From Enterobacterales bacterium (GTDB taxonomy: Bacteria > Pseudomonadota > Gammaproteobacteria > Enterobacterales > Enterobacteriaceae), in assembly GCA_003864575.1 (NCBI GenBank), contig BHES01000020.1:1-40714 (forward strand): DNA of 40,714 nt. Direction: 5' to 3'. Shown one piece after another: positions 10,370 to 19,888 of this stretch. The position numbers and the translations under genes were made by a program. Under the pieces are notes generated by a model that had not been told where the DNA came from, did no database searches, and was given only the letters and a program-made list of their open reading frames with translations. How positions within the stretch are numbered: position 1 is the stretch's first letter; the number at the start of each line of letters is the position of its first letter.

Positions 10370-12928
10370 TCAGAACAGTTCGTGCGCCTGACCGTTGTCC
10401 ATCAGCGTCGTACCCACTTCGTGAACAGCATGTTCCGTCGGTTGAGTGCCATCGATGAAGTATTCAGGGCGACTTGCGCCACCGCCATCAGACAATTTGC
10501 CGGTTTGCTTATCAATGGTTACCGTCACAATACCCGGTGGTGGGGTCTGTTTCTGTTCCGGTACGCCATCCAGTACGGCTTTCATGTAGTCATCCCAGGC
10601 TGGCTGAGCGCTCTTCGCGCCACCTTCCGCCCCTGAAATCTGGTCGGGAATGACACCTGATGCTGTCGAGCGGCCGAGATCACGGCGGTGATCGTCAAAG
10701 CCGATCCACACCGAGGTCACTACATTCGGGCCATAGCCGGAGAACCACGCATCTTTCGAGCTGTTGGTGGTACCAGTTTTGCCGCCGATGTCATGACGTT
10801 TCAAATCACGGCCTGCACGCCAGCCTGTCCCCATCCAGCCAGGTTCACCAAAAATGTTGGTGTTCAGGGCATCACTGATGAGGAATGACAGCGGAGCACT
10901 GATCACGTGCGGTGCGTACTGCTGATCACTGTTCTGCTGAGCCTGTCCAGCCGGAACTTGTTCAAGCTGTGGCATCGGAACGCTGTTATTACTGTTGCCT
11001 TCGCTGGAAACTGCGACGTTCTCGACGTTGTCATCGGAAAGCACGGCCGACTTTTGCGAATCACCATAAATCACCGGGATATTACAGGTGCGGCAGGCAA
11101 TTTTCGGCTTGGCTTCAAACTGAACCTGACCCGATTCATCAACGATTTTGGTGATGAAGTATGGGTCAACCAGATAGCCACCGTTGGTCAGCGCGGCATA
11201 ACCGCGAACAACTTGCAGCGGCGTGAAGGACGCAGAACCCAGCGCCAGTGATTCCGAATGAACAATGTTGGCGGCCGGGAAGCCGAAGCGCAGCAGATAT
11301 TCCGCCGCGTAATCGACACCCATCGCACGCATCGCACGCACCATCACCACGTTTTTCGATTCACCCAAGCCCTGACGCAGGCGTATTGGGCCTGCATAGG
11401 TCGGTGGTGAGTTTTTCGGACGCCAGTCCTGACCTGCACCGGCATCCCAACGGGTGATCGGCATGTCGTTGAGGATGGTGGCTAGCGTCAGACCTTTGTC
11501 CATGGCAGCGGTGTACAAGAACGGTTTGATGTTCGAACCTAGCTGACGCAGCGCCTGCGTTGCACGGTTGAATTTGCTCTGATTGAAGTCGAAACCACCC
11601 ACCAGCGCTTCTACCGCGCCATCGTTTGGATTTAGGGAAACAATGGCAGAGTTCACATCAGGAACCTGTGCCAGCCACCAGACGTCGCCCACTTTTCGTA
11701 CCCAGACCTGCTGACCAGGCTGCACAACATCAGACACTTTCTTCGGCGTTGGTCCCTGACTGTTGTCGGAACGGTAAGGGCGCGCCCAGCGCATTCCACT
11801 AAACGGCAATGAAATCACCGCGCGGTTTGCCATGGTGGCTGTAGCCTGTTCGCCGTCAATCTGTGTCACGACCGCAGGGAAGAGTGGGCCATAGACCGGT
11901 AGGGTTTTCAGAGACTGTACAATTTTGCTCTCATCCCAAGGCGTTTCACCCACTTTCCACAGCTGATTAGACGGTCCACGGTAACCGTGGCGCATATCGT
12001 AATTCAGCACGTTGGTGCGCAGGGCTTCCTGAGCAGCCAACTGGGTTTTCTTGGTAATGGTGGTGTAGACCATGTAGCCGTCGTTATAAGCGTTGTCGCC
12101 GTAACGTTTCACCATCTCCTGACGCACCATTTCTGTCAGGTACGGTGCAGAAAATTCAATGTGCGGTGCATGGTAATTGGCGATTAACGGCTCAGCACGT
12201 GCCGCATCGTACTGCGCCTGCGTGATGTATTTCTCATCAAGCATACGGGACAGCACGGTGTTGCGACGCGCCAGAGAGCGGTCGTGGGAGTAGAGCGGGT
12301 TGAACGTTGACGGTGCTTTCGGCAGTCCGGCGATCACGGCCATTTCACTGAGCGTCAGTTGGCTGACATCCTTACCGAAATAGACCTGCGCCGCCGCCCC
12401 CACGCCATAAGCACGGTAGCCGAGGTAGATCTTATTGAGATACAACTCAAGGATTTCATCCTTGGTCATCATCTGTTCGATACGGATAGCCAAAAACGCT
12501 TCTTTAATCTTACGCGTCAGTGTCCGTTCCGGGCTCAGGAAGAAGTTACGTGCCAGCTGCTGAGTGATGGTACTGGCACCCTGCGAAGCATGGCCGGAAA
12601 CCAGTGCGACAGAAGCTGCACGGAAAATACCGATCGGATCAACGCCGTGATGTTCATAAAAACGGCTGTCTTCGGTTGCAATGAATGCATGAACCATCTC
12701 CGGAGGGATCTGGCCAAGTTTCAGGGGAATACGACGTTTTTCGCCGTATTGGGCGATTAAATCGCCTTCAGCACTGTAAACCTGCATCGGTGTTTGCAAG
12801 CGCACGTCTTTGAGCGTGGCGACATCGGGAAGCTGAGGCTCGATATATTTGTACAAGCCAAATATCGAGGCTGCTCCCAGCAAAATGCAACACAGTGCAA
12901 GAATCAAAAAATACTTTACGAACTTCAC
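10370..12928 (-). CDS. mrcA: MrcA, penicillin-binding protein 1a
   Basis: Bifunctional inner-membrane peptidoglycan synthase. The 852-residue protein has an N-terminal membrane anchor (FLILALCCILLGAASIFGLY), a GT51 glycosyltransferase domain with catalytic Glu86 in ATEDSRFYEHHG, an OB-like insert, and a transpeptidase domain with SNIKPF (active serine), a SKN motif and GKTGTTN. I prefer the GTG at 12928 (family start, KFVKYFLI) because GGGAAA precedes it. The ATG eight codons upstream at 12952 has no ribosome-binding site. It is divergent from hofM, as in E. coli. Confidence 0.96.
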   Translation of the reverse strand: MKFVKYFLILALCCILLGAASIFGLYKYIEPQLPDVATLKDVRLQTPMQVYSAEGDLIAQYGEKRRIPLKLGQIPPEMVHAFIATEDSRFYEHHGVDPIGIFRAASVALVSGHASQGASTITQQLARNFFLSPERTLTRKIKEAFLAIRIEQMMTKDEILELYLNKIYLGYRAYGVGAAAQVYFGKDVSQLTLSEMAVIAGLPKAPSTFNPLYSHDRSLARRNTVLSRMLDEKYITQAQYDAARAEPLIANYHAPHIEFSAPYLTEMVRQEMVKRYGDNAYNDGYMVYTTITKKTQLAAQEALRTNVLNYDMRHGYRGPSNQLWKVGETPWDESKIVQSLKTLPVYGPLFPAVVTQIDGEQATATMANRAVISLPFSGMRWARPYRSDNSQGPTPKKVSDVVQPGQQVWVRKVGDVWWLAQVPDVNSAIVSLNPNDGAVEALVGGFDFNQSKFNRATQALRQLGSNIKPFLYTAAMDKGLTLATILNDMPITRWDAGAGQDWRPKNSPPTYAGPIRLRQGLGESKNVVMVRAMRAMGVDYAAEYLLRFGFPAANIVHSESLALGSASFTPLQVVRGYAALTNGGYLVDPYFITKIVDESGQVQFEAKPKIACRTCNIPVIYGDSQKSAVLSDDNVENVAVSSEGNSNNSVPMPQLEQVPAGQAQQNSDQQYAPHVISAPLSFLISDALNTNIFGEPGWMGTGWRAGRDLKRHDIGGKTGTTNSSKDAWFSGYGPNVVTSVWIGFDDHRRDLGRSTASGVIPDQISGAEGGAKSAQPAWDDYMKAVLDGVPEQKQTPPPGIVTVTIDKQTGKLSDGGGASRPEYFIDGTQPTEHAVHEVGTTLMDNGQAHELF

Positions 12929-13049
12929 CTGAGATTTCCCATTTAGTGTCAATTGGGCAGTTTATAAACAACCGCGCGGTAGTATAAAGGCAAGCCTACG
13001 ACATGGATACGTTCTTTTCTTAACTTGACCATATGGAGATTGGGCGAAA

Positions 13050-13898
13050 ATGCGACTACAAGCATGGCAGGTAGGCCTGGATATTCAAGCCGGTTATGCC
13101 CGGGCGATCGCGGTTCAGCGGCGCCGTTACGGTTGGCAGTTACGGCAATGGTGGCACCACCCGTTACCGGCCCTCACGCTGCGCGGGGGGATTTTACATG
13201 AGAGAGCGTCGCTTTCCGCTATTTTATCTGTCTGGCGCAATACCCTTCCGGCAAAGATTTCGCTGCGGGTTTCACTTCCTGCTCAGCGGGCCATGCAGCA
13301 CATCCTTCCTCAACCTGATAATCGGCTTAGCGGAGCAACGCGCAGTGCCTTTATTTTTTCCAGCGCTGCGCGCCATTTTCCGCTGAGTGTCGAACAACTG
13401 GTGATGGACTACCGGACGGACCCCTGTGGTGACAAAAATATTATTGTTACGGCAGCGCGGCAGCAAGAAATTCAACAGTGGCAGCATTGCCTGGCACAGT
13501 CCCGGCTCTTTCCAGGCGTCTTTGAGCTGGCACCCTGTGCATTACAGCTCGCTGCCAGTGCAGCAGGTGTCAGCGCTGAAAAACTGTTACTGCACCGGCT
13601 GGACGATGGCTGGTTATGGGCTGCACCTCACGGACTACCTTTTCAATTTGGCATGTTTGATGTGAACGAGATCGGTGATATCGCCCAGTTTGCGCTCCGG
13701 GTTAGGGAACAGTACCGGGCGGCAAAACTGTGCGACGAACAATGCCTTTTCAGCAGCGTGAATATCGAAGCGCTGCCAGCAGGTGTACTTGCCTGGTCGC
13801 CTTTAACGGCGATTGGACAATGCTTACCTCCTCTTCCGGCGAATCCGGGGGCTTTTGCACTCGCCATCGGTTTGGCCCTGCGCCCGGAGGACCGCTAA
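13050..13898 (+). CDS. hofM: HofM, PilM/ComA-like protein for DNA use
   Basis: First gene of the hofMNOPQ cluster, homologous to pilM/comA of type IV pilus and competence systems; in E. coli it is needed for use of extracellular DNA as a nutrient. The 282-residue protein has an ATPase-like fold signature at the start (WQVGLDIQAGYARAIAV) and no membrane segment, as expected for the cytoplasmic PilM partner that binds the HofN N-terminus. Its stop overlaps the hofN start by one base (TAATG), so the two are coupled. Identification rests on position plus weak sequence resemblance. Confidence 0.88.
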   Translation: MRLQAWQVGLDIQAGYARAIAVQRRRYGWQLRQWWHHPLPALTLRGGILHERASLSAILSVWRNTLPAKISLRVSLPAQRAMQHILPQPDNRLSGATRSAFIFSSAARHFPLSVEQLVMDYRTDPCGDKNIIVTAARQQEIQQWQHCLAQSRLFPGVFELAPCALQLAASAAGVSAEKLLLHRLDDGWLWAAPHGLPFQFGMFDVNEIGDIAQFALRVREQYRAAKLCDEQCLFSSVNIEALPAGVLAWSPLTAIGQCLPPLPANPGAFALAIGLALRPEDR

Positions 13899-14446
13899 TG
13901 CTACAAGTTAATTTACTGCCCTGGCGCAGCATTCAACAACGCCGGAGACAGAGGCTGCGGGTGTGGCACATGATGTTGTTCATCGTGCTGACGGTGGTGT
14001 TGATGTCACTCTGGTCCGCTTTCGCGTGGCATGCCTTGCGAAGAGAACAAAGTAACCTGCTGATGTTAAGCGGCAGCCAAACGCAGTTAACTTTGCAACT
14101 GAAAAAAGTCAGTGATGCAACCCAGCAGTTACATGAACTGCTACGCGTCGCCAGAGAGCGGGAACAGCGGCGGATAAAGAGTCTGGGATATCTCGCTCTG
14201 CTGACCTCAATCGCCAGACATATCCCCGATAATCTGTGGTTGACCGAGCTGATAGATGAACCTGATGGGCGCATTCTGTTGCGTGGTGAAAGCGCGGTGT
14301 ATCCGGCAGTGATGGCATTCGCTCAAATACTGAAAGACGATGCGTTATTCAGCGAGGTTCGAGTTTTTGATATCCAGCGTTTGCCAGCGCAGAGCTTACG
14401 GTTCGTCTTACAGATACGGCTTGCAAAGCAGCCGAGCGCCCTGTGA
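13898..14446 (+). CDS. hofN: HofN, PilN-like assembly protein
   Basis: The 182-residue protein opens with LQVNLLPWR, the conserved cytoplasmic motif by which PilN proteins bind PilM. One membrane helix follows at about 24-44 (MMLFIVLTVVLMSLWSAFAW), then a periplasmic coiled-coil-rich part. The ATG at 13898 follows GGAGG and overlaps the hofM stop. A longer frame upstream has no such signal and runs through hofM. It is one of the inner-membrane platform proteins of the DNA-uptake machine. Confidence 0.88.
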   Translation: MLQVNLLPWRSIQQRRRQRLRVWHMMLFIVLTVVLMSLWSAFAWHALRREQSNLLMLSGSQTQLTLQLKKVSDATQQLHELLRVAREREQRRIKSLGYLALLTSIARHIPDNLWLTELIDEPDGRILLRGESAVYPAVMAFAQILKDDALFSEVRVFDIQRLPAQSLRFVLQIRLAKQPSAL

Positions 14447-14457
14447 AGGAGATTGCA

Positions 14458-15342
14458 ATGATAAATGCCCTCTCACTGGCCTTCAGTCAGATGATAGAGC
14501 GGCCGCGTTGGCAGCAATGGGCATTGTGCATGGTGGGTGCTCTCAGTCTGTTGAGTGTGCTCTATTTTATGATGCTGAAATCACCACTCCAGCAGTTGCA
14601 GCAGGGGCTGCAAGACGCTGAGACCCTGCGCAAAAACCTCTCCGGCCAGCAGCATCGTTTATTGATACAGCCTTCGTTGAATGAACTATTACAACAGCAG
14701 GCGCATTTAAAACCGTTGAGCTTCGCAGGGGCAACTTTGGTAGAGAAAATCGCCGAGCCGTTACGCCAGTCGGCAGGTACGCTTTTACACTGGCAGCCAG
14801 AGGCGGCCAGTGTGGAAAATGAAGAGCGGGGAACTCTGACATTCCAGTCGGATTTTAGAGGTTTGTTGGGGTTGCTTAAGGCGTTACTCGATGACCCTGT
14901 CGCGCCGGTGGTGCGTCAGTTGCAATTGCGTGGAGAAAAATCGTTGCTTCACATAACGCTTTCTCTCGTTGAAGAACCGTTCTATTCCCCGACTTTCGTT
15001 GCGTTTTCTACTGTTTTTGGGGGAGATCGCGATCCGTTCTCTGCGAAGGATATCGAGGTTTGTTCGGATAACGCTGATACCTTCAGGGATGTGATCCTCG
15101 GCGGAATTATTAGCGATACAGAGCATCAACAGGGATGGATGTTATGGCCCGGCCGTGGCTGGCAACCCGCAGAAGTAGGGTGGCGTGATGTTCAATCCGG
15201 CTGGCAGATTGTCGCCGTCGGAAATGAACAGGTCGGGTTCAATCTCAGGCGCGCCCCTTGTGCTGAAAAACAACACTGGTTGATGTTATCGCGTCAGAGC
15301 GGGCTTCAGTCCATGCTTTTCGAGGGAGAGGGAGAAAGATGA
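14458..15342 (+). CDS. HofO-HofP fused in one frame
   Basis: The 294-residue frame is about twice the size of HofO (about 146 residues in E. coli). Residues 1-175 look like HofO/PilO: a membrane helix at about 22-40 then a periplasmic domain. From Asp190 the sequence reads RDPFSAKDIEVC and goes on to match HofP (PilP-like), whose E. coli form begins RDPFKPPEDLC after its signal peptide. A second cysteine (RRAPCAEKQHWLM) also matches. No separate hofP signal peptide is present in this frame. A strong AAGGAG six bases before the ATG at 14458 fixes the start. The stop overlaps hofQ by four bases (ATGA). The fusion could be real, or a one-base loss at a G run (see findings). Confidence 0.8.
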   Translation: MINALSLAFSQMIERPRWQQWALCMVGALSLLSVLYFMMLKSPLQQLQQGLQDAETLRKNLSGQQHRLLIQPSLNELLQQQAHLKPLSFAGATLVEKIAEPLRQSAGTLLHWQPEAASVENEERGTLTFQSDFRGLLGLLKALLDDPVAPVVRQLQLRGEKSLLHITLSLVEEPFYSPTFVAFSTVFGGDRDPFSAKDIEVCSDNADTFRDVILGGIISDTEHQQGWMLWPGRGWQPAEVGWRDVQSGWQIVAVGNEQVGFNLRRAPCAEKQHWLMLSRQSGLQSMLFEGEGER

Positions 15343-16622
15343 CGAGAGTTAAAAAAGCAGGTTGGGGGCTGGGAGTCTTAACCCTCTTTGTACTGAACTG
15401 TTCGGGTATGGCCGCCGTGCCGGAGGCCGCCTTCAAGCCCATCACGCTGGAATTTCAGGACATGCCGCTGACCGTGATTTTGCAGGCGTTGGCCAATCAC
15501 CGGCAGATGAATCTGGTCACCGCGCCGGGCGTGGAAGGCAAGCTCAGTGTCCGACTGAAAGATATACCGTGGCAGCAGGCTATGGAGATCATCTTGCAGA
15601 TGGGAAAACTGACGCAGCGGCAGCAGGGCAATGTGTTGATGATTTTTCCACAAATTGATCCCGCGACTCAACAGCTGAAACAGCAGGAGGAGAGTGAGCG
15701 TGAACGCCAACAGCGCCCTCTGGAGAGCCTGACTCTGGCGTTGCAAAACGCAGATGCCACTGAAACTGCTGCCAGCCTGAATGCTCAGAAAGGCACGCTG
15801 TTGTCAGATAAAGGTCATGCGACAGCCGATGTTCGAACGAATACGTTGTTAATCCGCGACACCCGTCAGGCGCTGGATACCATCACGCCCTGGCTTAAAG
15901 AGATGGATCTGCCGTTGCAGCAGGTACAACTGGCTGCCCATATTGTCACCATGAACAGTGAGAGTTTGCGTGAGCTTGGGATTCGCTGGGGATTTACGGG
16001 CGACAACCCGATCACAAAATCGGTCAGGATGAATAATTTCAGCATGGGAATGCCGGTGGAAAACCCCATAGCGACGATGGGGTTTAATCTGGCGCACATC
16101 AGTGGGCGGATATTGGATCTTGAACTGACGGCATTGGAGCAGGAAGATCAGGTGGAAATTATCGCCAGCCCGCGCCTGCTGACGGCGCATATGCAGACGG
16201 CCAGTATCAAGCAGGGGACGGAAATTCCTTACCAGGTTTCCAGTGGGGCCAGTGGAAGCACGTCGATAGAATTTAAAGAGGCGGTGCTGGGGATGGAGGT
16301 TACGCCGAAAATCCAGCGCAACGGTGATATTACCCTGGCGCTACAAATCAGTCAGAACATGCCGGGGCGCACCATCAAACAGGCCGAAGGTGAGGCGCTA
16401 GCCATCGATAAACAGGAAATAAAGACCCAGGTCACGGTCAAAGATGGAGAAACTATTGTGTTAGGGGGCATTTTTCAGCGCAATAATCAGAACACGGAAA
16501 ATAAAGTTCCGATGCTTGGCGACATCCCCGTGGTGGGATCTTTATTCAAACAGCAAACAAAAAGCGTGAAGCGCCGCGAATTGGTTATTTTTATTACACC
16601 AACCTTAATTAGCCGCCATTAA
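15339..16622 (+). CDS. hofQ: HofQ, secretin-family DNA-uptake porin
   Basis: Outer-membrane secretin of the DNA-uptake/type IV pilus type. The 427-residue protein has a signal peptide (GLGVLTLFVLNCSGMAA), a STN-like N-terminal domain (ITLEFQDMPLTVILQALA), an N1-type domain, and the secretin core with the classic end VPMLGDIPVVGSLFKQQ...RELVIFITPTLI. It is last in the cluster and overlaps the preceding stop by four bases. No terminator is obvious after it. The first residues include a Cys, but the cleavage pattern is a normal signal peptide rather than a clear lipobox. Confidence 0.92.
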   Translation: MTRVKKAGWGLGVLTLFVLNCSGMAAVPEAAFKPITLEFQDMPLTVILQALANHRQMNLVTAPGVEGKLSVRLKDIPWQQAMEIILQMGKLTQRQQGNVLMIFPQIDPATQQLKQQEESERERQQRPLESLTLALQNADATETAASLNAQKGTLLSDKGHATADVRTNTLLIRDTRQALDTITPWLKEMDLPLQQVQLAAHIVTMNSESLRELGIRWGFTGDNPITKSVRMNNFSMGMPVENPIATMGFNLAHISGRILDLELTALEQEDQVEIIASPRLLTAHMQTASIKQGTEIPYQVSSGASGSTSIEFKEAVLGMEVTPKIQRNGDITLALQISQNMPGRTIKQAEGEALAIDKQEIKTQVTVKDGETIVLGGIFQRNNQNTENKVPMLGDIPVVGSLFKQQTKSVKRRELVIFITPTLISRH

Positions 16623-16966
16623 TCGGGGTGTTGGCATGACTAAAACGGCAGAATAGCGTTGAGCTTATGCAACTTTTTGTGTCACGAAAGGCTTCTGAGT
16701 TTGACGCTGCGGCCGATTTAGCTTACAAGGGTTACCGAATTGAGCACCGTGATTTTTAATGACTGCTGAAACGCCGATAAAAACGTACAGTTTCCCTCCC
16801 GCGGCGCGCGATGCGATTTATTCGGTTGCCAAACTACCAAGAGTGTTGAGATAATTTTTGTCTGATCTCGCACTACCGCTCATGAGGTTTCAGTTTAGGT
16901 CCCGCCGCTAATTTGATTGGCGGGGCGGGTTATCATCAACGAATTGTCTTAGTAATACCAAAAAAC
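16623..16966 (+). promoter_or_regulatory. Leader region upstream of aroK
   Basis: This 344-base interval has no supported gene. A candidate promoter is TTGCCA at 16826-16831 and GATAAT at 16850-16855 with an 18-base spacer. Between it and aroK lies a GC-rich dyad: CCCGCC at 16901-16906 can pair with GGCGGG at 16919-16924 or, alternatively, at 16924-16929. Such competing pairings near a start could be an attenuator or just a UTR structure. No classical amino-acid leader peptide is visible. The aroKB operon of E. coli is likewise driven from this position. Confidence 0.35.
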
Positions 16967-17488
16967 ATGGCAGAGAAACGCAATATCTTTCTGGTTGGGC
17001 CTATGGGTGCCGGCAAAAGCACTATTGGTCGACAGTTAGCTCAGCAACTCAATATGGAGTTTTTCGACTCCGATCACGAAATTGAGCGACGCACCGGAGC
17101 TGATGTGGGCTGGGTATTTGATTTAGAAGGCGAAGATGGCTTCCGCGACCGCGAAGAAAAAGTGATCAACGAACTCACAGAAAAGCAAGGCATCGTTCTG
17201 GCGACCGGCGGGGGTTCTGTTAAGTCACGTGAAACCCGTAACCGTTTGTCGGCGCGTGGCGTTGTCGTCTATCTTGAAACTACCATCGAAAAACAATTGG
17301 CGCGTACACAACGCGACAAAAAACGTCCATTATTACAGGTGAGTGCACCCCCACGCGAAGTGCTTGAAGCACTGGCGAAAGAACGCAATCCGCTGTATGA
17401 AGAAATTGCGGATGTCACTATCCGTACTGACGATCAAAGCGCCAAAGTGGTTGCCAACCAAATTATTAACATGTTGGAAAGTAACTGA
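16967..17488 (+). CDS. aroK: AroK, shikimate kinase I
   Basis: Cytoplasmic enzyme of the aromatic amino acid pathway, phosphorylating shikimate. The 173-residue protein begins [19 protein letters not shown], with the ATP-binding loop at about 11-18. It continues with the shikimate-binding DSDHEIERR, the GGG of ATGGGSV, and the lid arginines [11 protein letters not shown]. It is nearly identical to E. coli AroK as far as I recall it. The ATG at 16967 gives the exact family length; an upstream in-frame start would add a non-conserved leader. It heads the aroKB-damX-dam-rpe-gph-trpS cluster. Confidence 0.98.
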   Translation: MAEKRNIFLVGPMGAGKSTIGRQLAQQLNMEFFDSDHEIERRTGADVGWVFDLEGEDGFRDREEKVINELTEKQGIVLATGGGSVKSRETRNRLSARGVVVYLETTIEKQLARTQRDKKRPLLQVSAPPREVLEALAKERNPLYEEIADVTIRTDDQSAKVVANQIINMLESN

Positions 17489-17545
17489 TTTTTGGCATTC
17501 TGTTATTGCCTGAGGGTGTAAGTTAAGAAGGTCACTGAGCGCGAA

Positions 17546-18628
17546 ATGGAGAGGATTGCCGTAACGTTAGGGGAGCGAAGCTACCCCATTACGATTGCTG
17601 CCGGATTGTTCCACGATCCGGCTTCTTTTATGCCTGTGAAGGCGGGTGATCAGGTCATGCTGGTAACAAACCAGACTCTGGCACCTCTCTATCTGGACTC
17701 AGTTCGCTCAGTCCTGGAGCAGGCAGGCGTTCGTGTTGATCAGGTGATACTGCCTGATGGTGAACAATACAAATCCCTGTCTGTTCTTAATGAGGTTTTT
17801 TCGGCGCTGCTGGAAAAACCTCATGGTCGTGATACCACGCTTATTGCCCTCGGTGGCGGCGTGATTGGCGATTTGACCGGCTTTGCTGCCGCCAGTTATC
17901 AGCGTGGGGTACGCTTCATTCAGGTACCAACCACGCTGTTATCTCAGGTCGATTCCTCCGTTGGTGGCAAAACTGCCGTCAACCATCCGCTCGGCAAAAA
18001 TATGATTGGCGCGTTCTATCAACCGGCTTCGGTTGTGGTCGATCTTGATTGCCTGCGTACTCTTCCGGCCCGTGAGATGTCTTCCGGAATGGCAGAGGTT
18101 ATTAAATACGGCATTATTTTGGATGCCGACTTTTTTGTTTGGCTTGAAGACAACATGGATGCTCTGCTGGCGCTGGATATGAATGCGCTGGCCTACTGCA
18201 TCCGTCGTTGCTGCGAGCTGAAGGCCGATGTTGTTGCAGCCGATGAACGCGAAAACGGCATGCGTGCTTTGCTCAATCTTGGTCATACTTACGGGCACGC
18301 CATCGAAGCTGAAATGGGCTACGGTAACTGGTTACACGGTGAAGCCGTGGCGGCAGGCATGGTGATGGCTTGTTACACTGCGCACCGTTTAGGCCAGTTC
18401 AGTCTGACCGATATTGCGCGGGTTAAAAACCTGTTGCAGCGTGCAGGGTTACCGGTCACCGGACCTGTGGAAATGGCTGCTGAAGCTTATTTGCCGCACA
18501 TGATGCGTGATAAGAAAGTACTCGCCGGCGAGCTGCGTCTGGTTTTACCGAAAGCGATTGGTCAGTCTGAAGTTCGCTCCGGTGTGTCACATGAAATGGT
18601 GCTGGCGTCAATTGAGGATTGCCGGTAA
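17546..18628 (+). CDS. aroB: AroB, 3-dehydroquinate synthase
   Basis: Second step of the shikimate pathway, converting DAHP to 3-dehydroquinate with NAD and a divalent metal. The 360-residue protein has the NAD-binding [19 protein letters not shown], the metal-site residues in [11 protein letters not shown], and the histidines in [27 protein letters not shown]. The length is two residues under E. coli AroB. It follows aroK by 57 bases, in the same direction. Confidence 0.98.
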   Translation: MERIAVTLGERSYPITIAAGLFHDPASFMPVKAGDQVMLVTNQTLAPLYLDSVRSVLEQAGVRVDQVILPDGEQYKSLSVLNEVFSALLEKPHGRDTTLIALGGGVIGDLTGFAAASYQRGVRFIQVPTTLLSQVDSSVGGKTAVNHPLGKNMIGAFYQPASVVVDLDCLRTLPAREMSSGMAEVIKYGIILDADFFVWLEDNMDALLALDMNALAYCIRRCCELKADVVAADERENGMRALLNLGHTYGHAIEAEMGYGNWLHGEAVAAGMVMACYTAHRLGQFSLTDIARVKNLLQRAGLPVTGPVEMAAEAYLPHMMRDKKVLAGELRLVLPKAIGQSEVRSGVSHEMVLASIEDCR

Positions 18629-18722
18629 CAGAGTTTGTGGGCTATCTCACAGGCCTTGTCTTACCGATTAACCCTTTGCCAGCAAAGCGTTATATTTATC
18701 AGTCAGGATAGTTGCTCCGCAT

Positions 18723-18744
18723 AAAGTCGCTTTTGCCGACTTTT
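18723..18744 (+). terminator. Hairpin ahead of damX
   Basis: AAAGTCG at 18723-18729 pairs with CGACTTT at 18737-18743, followed by TTAG and then the damX ribosome-binding site. The T run is short. It may be a weak terminator or pause site separating aroKB from damX-dam expression. Confidence 0.35.
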
Positions 18745-18764
18745 AGCCGGGTTGGAGGTTTTAG

Positions 18765-19808
18765 ATGGATGATTTAACACCGGAAGACGATCTTAAGCCA
18801 GACACCAGCGATCGCCGTCCACCGCGCTCGCGTAAACCGGCTCCTTCTGCACCAAAACTTGCGGTATCACGTCAACACCTGATGATTGGTGTCGGCATTT
18901 TGGTACTGGTTTTACTGATCGTCGGTATCGGCTCCGCTCTTAAAGCTCCAACACAGCACGAAACCAATAACGCACCGTCTAACGGCCCTAAAGACATTAA
19001 TCTGTCTGGGTCGGGCAATGATGCTGCTGCTCCAGCGCAGCCTTCAGCTCAGGCTCAGGAAAACACCGCTCAGGCGAATAATTCTGCCCAAGCGAATAAT
19101 GGCCAGCAGCCACAACAAAATGTGGGTATGCCGCCTATTTCACCTACGCCGACCGATGCTCAGCCGCAGCCTGATAATGGCCAGACAAAAGAGCGAGTGG
19201 ATCTGCCGGGTGACATGTCTGATGCACTTTCCTCACAGCAAGGGCAGGTTAACGCCGCTACGCAGGATGGGATGAATGCTGGTACGCAATCATTAACATC
19301 ATTACCGACGGCACCGGCCACCGTTGACGGTGCAGCGAAAGGTAAAGCGCCAGTCGCGACACGCACACCTCAGCAAACGGCGCACACTAAACCGGCTAAG
19401 ACGCACACTGCTGCGACAGCCCATGAATCTAAAAAACCGGTACAAACGAAGCCTGCGACAGCCGCATCGCATCCGGCCAAAGAAACAACGAAGCCTGTTG
19501 CGACTGCCAGTGCAGCAACCGGTTCTGGTGGCGCGATCAAATCTGCTCCGGGCGGTCACTTTACGCTGCAACTGAGTGGGGCTTCTCAGTCCAACAGCCT
19601 GAATGCATTTGCCAAACAGCAGGGTCTAAGAAACTATCTGGTTTATCAGACATCTCGTGACGGCAAACCGTGGTTTGTGTTGGTGAGCGGTAATTATGCT
19701 TCATCGGCTGAGGCCAAAAGCGCCATCTCCAGCTTGCCTGCTGAAGTGCAGGCTAAAAAACCGTGGGTTAAGCCTGTACATCAGGTACAGCAAGACCTGA
19801 AAAAATGA
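18765..19808 (+). CDS. damX: DamX, cell-division SPOR protein
   Basis: Bitopic inner-membrane protein recruited to the septum through its SPOR domain, which binds denuded peptidoglycan. The 347-residue protein has an acidic/basic cytoplasmic start, one membrane helix at about 39-58 (LMIGVGILVLVLLIVGIGSA), a long low-complexity Ala/Gln/Pro/Thr linker, and a SPOR domain in the last 85 residues (GHFTLQLSGASQ...PWFVLVSGNYASSAEAK). It is shorter than E. coli DamX (about 428), with the linker making the difference. A GGTTGGAGG site precedes the ATG. Confidence 0.95.
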   Translation: MDDLTPEDDLKPDTSDRRPPRSRKPAPSAPKLAVSRQHLMIGVGILVLVLLIVGIGSALKAPTQHETNNAPSNGPKDINLSGSGNDAAAPAQPSAQAQENTAQANNSAQANNGQQPQQNVGMPPISPTPTDAQPQPDNGQTKERVDLPGDMSDALSSQQGQVNAATQDGMNAGTQSLTSLPTAPATVDGAAKGKAPVATRTPQQTAHTKPAKTHTAATAHESKKPVQTKPATAASHPAKETTKPVATASAATGSGGAIKSAPGGHFTLQLSGASQSNSLNAFAKQQGLRNYLVYQTSRDGKPWFVLVSGNYASSAEAKSAISSLPAEVQAKKPWVKPVHQVQQDLKK

Positions 19809-19888
19809 ATCTGATCTCAACGCGATTTGCTGTCTAAAAACAGGGTACAATCCGCGGCTGTGAATTGTATAAGTAGCTAACTGACGGC

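Noticed and set aside
13050-13050. Search for a CRP-S (Sxy-dependent) site upstream of hofM
   Set aside because: I looked for a TGCGA...TCGCA-type palindrome in 12929-13049 and saw none convincing, so no competence regulation is claimed from sequence.
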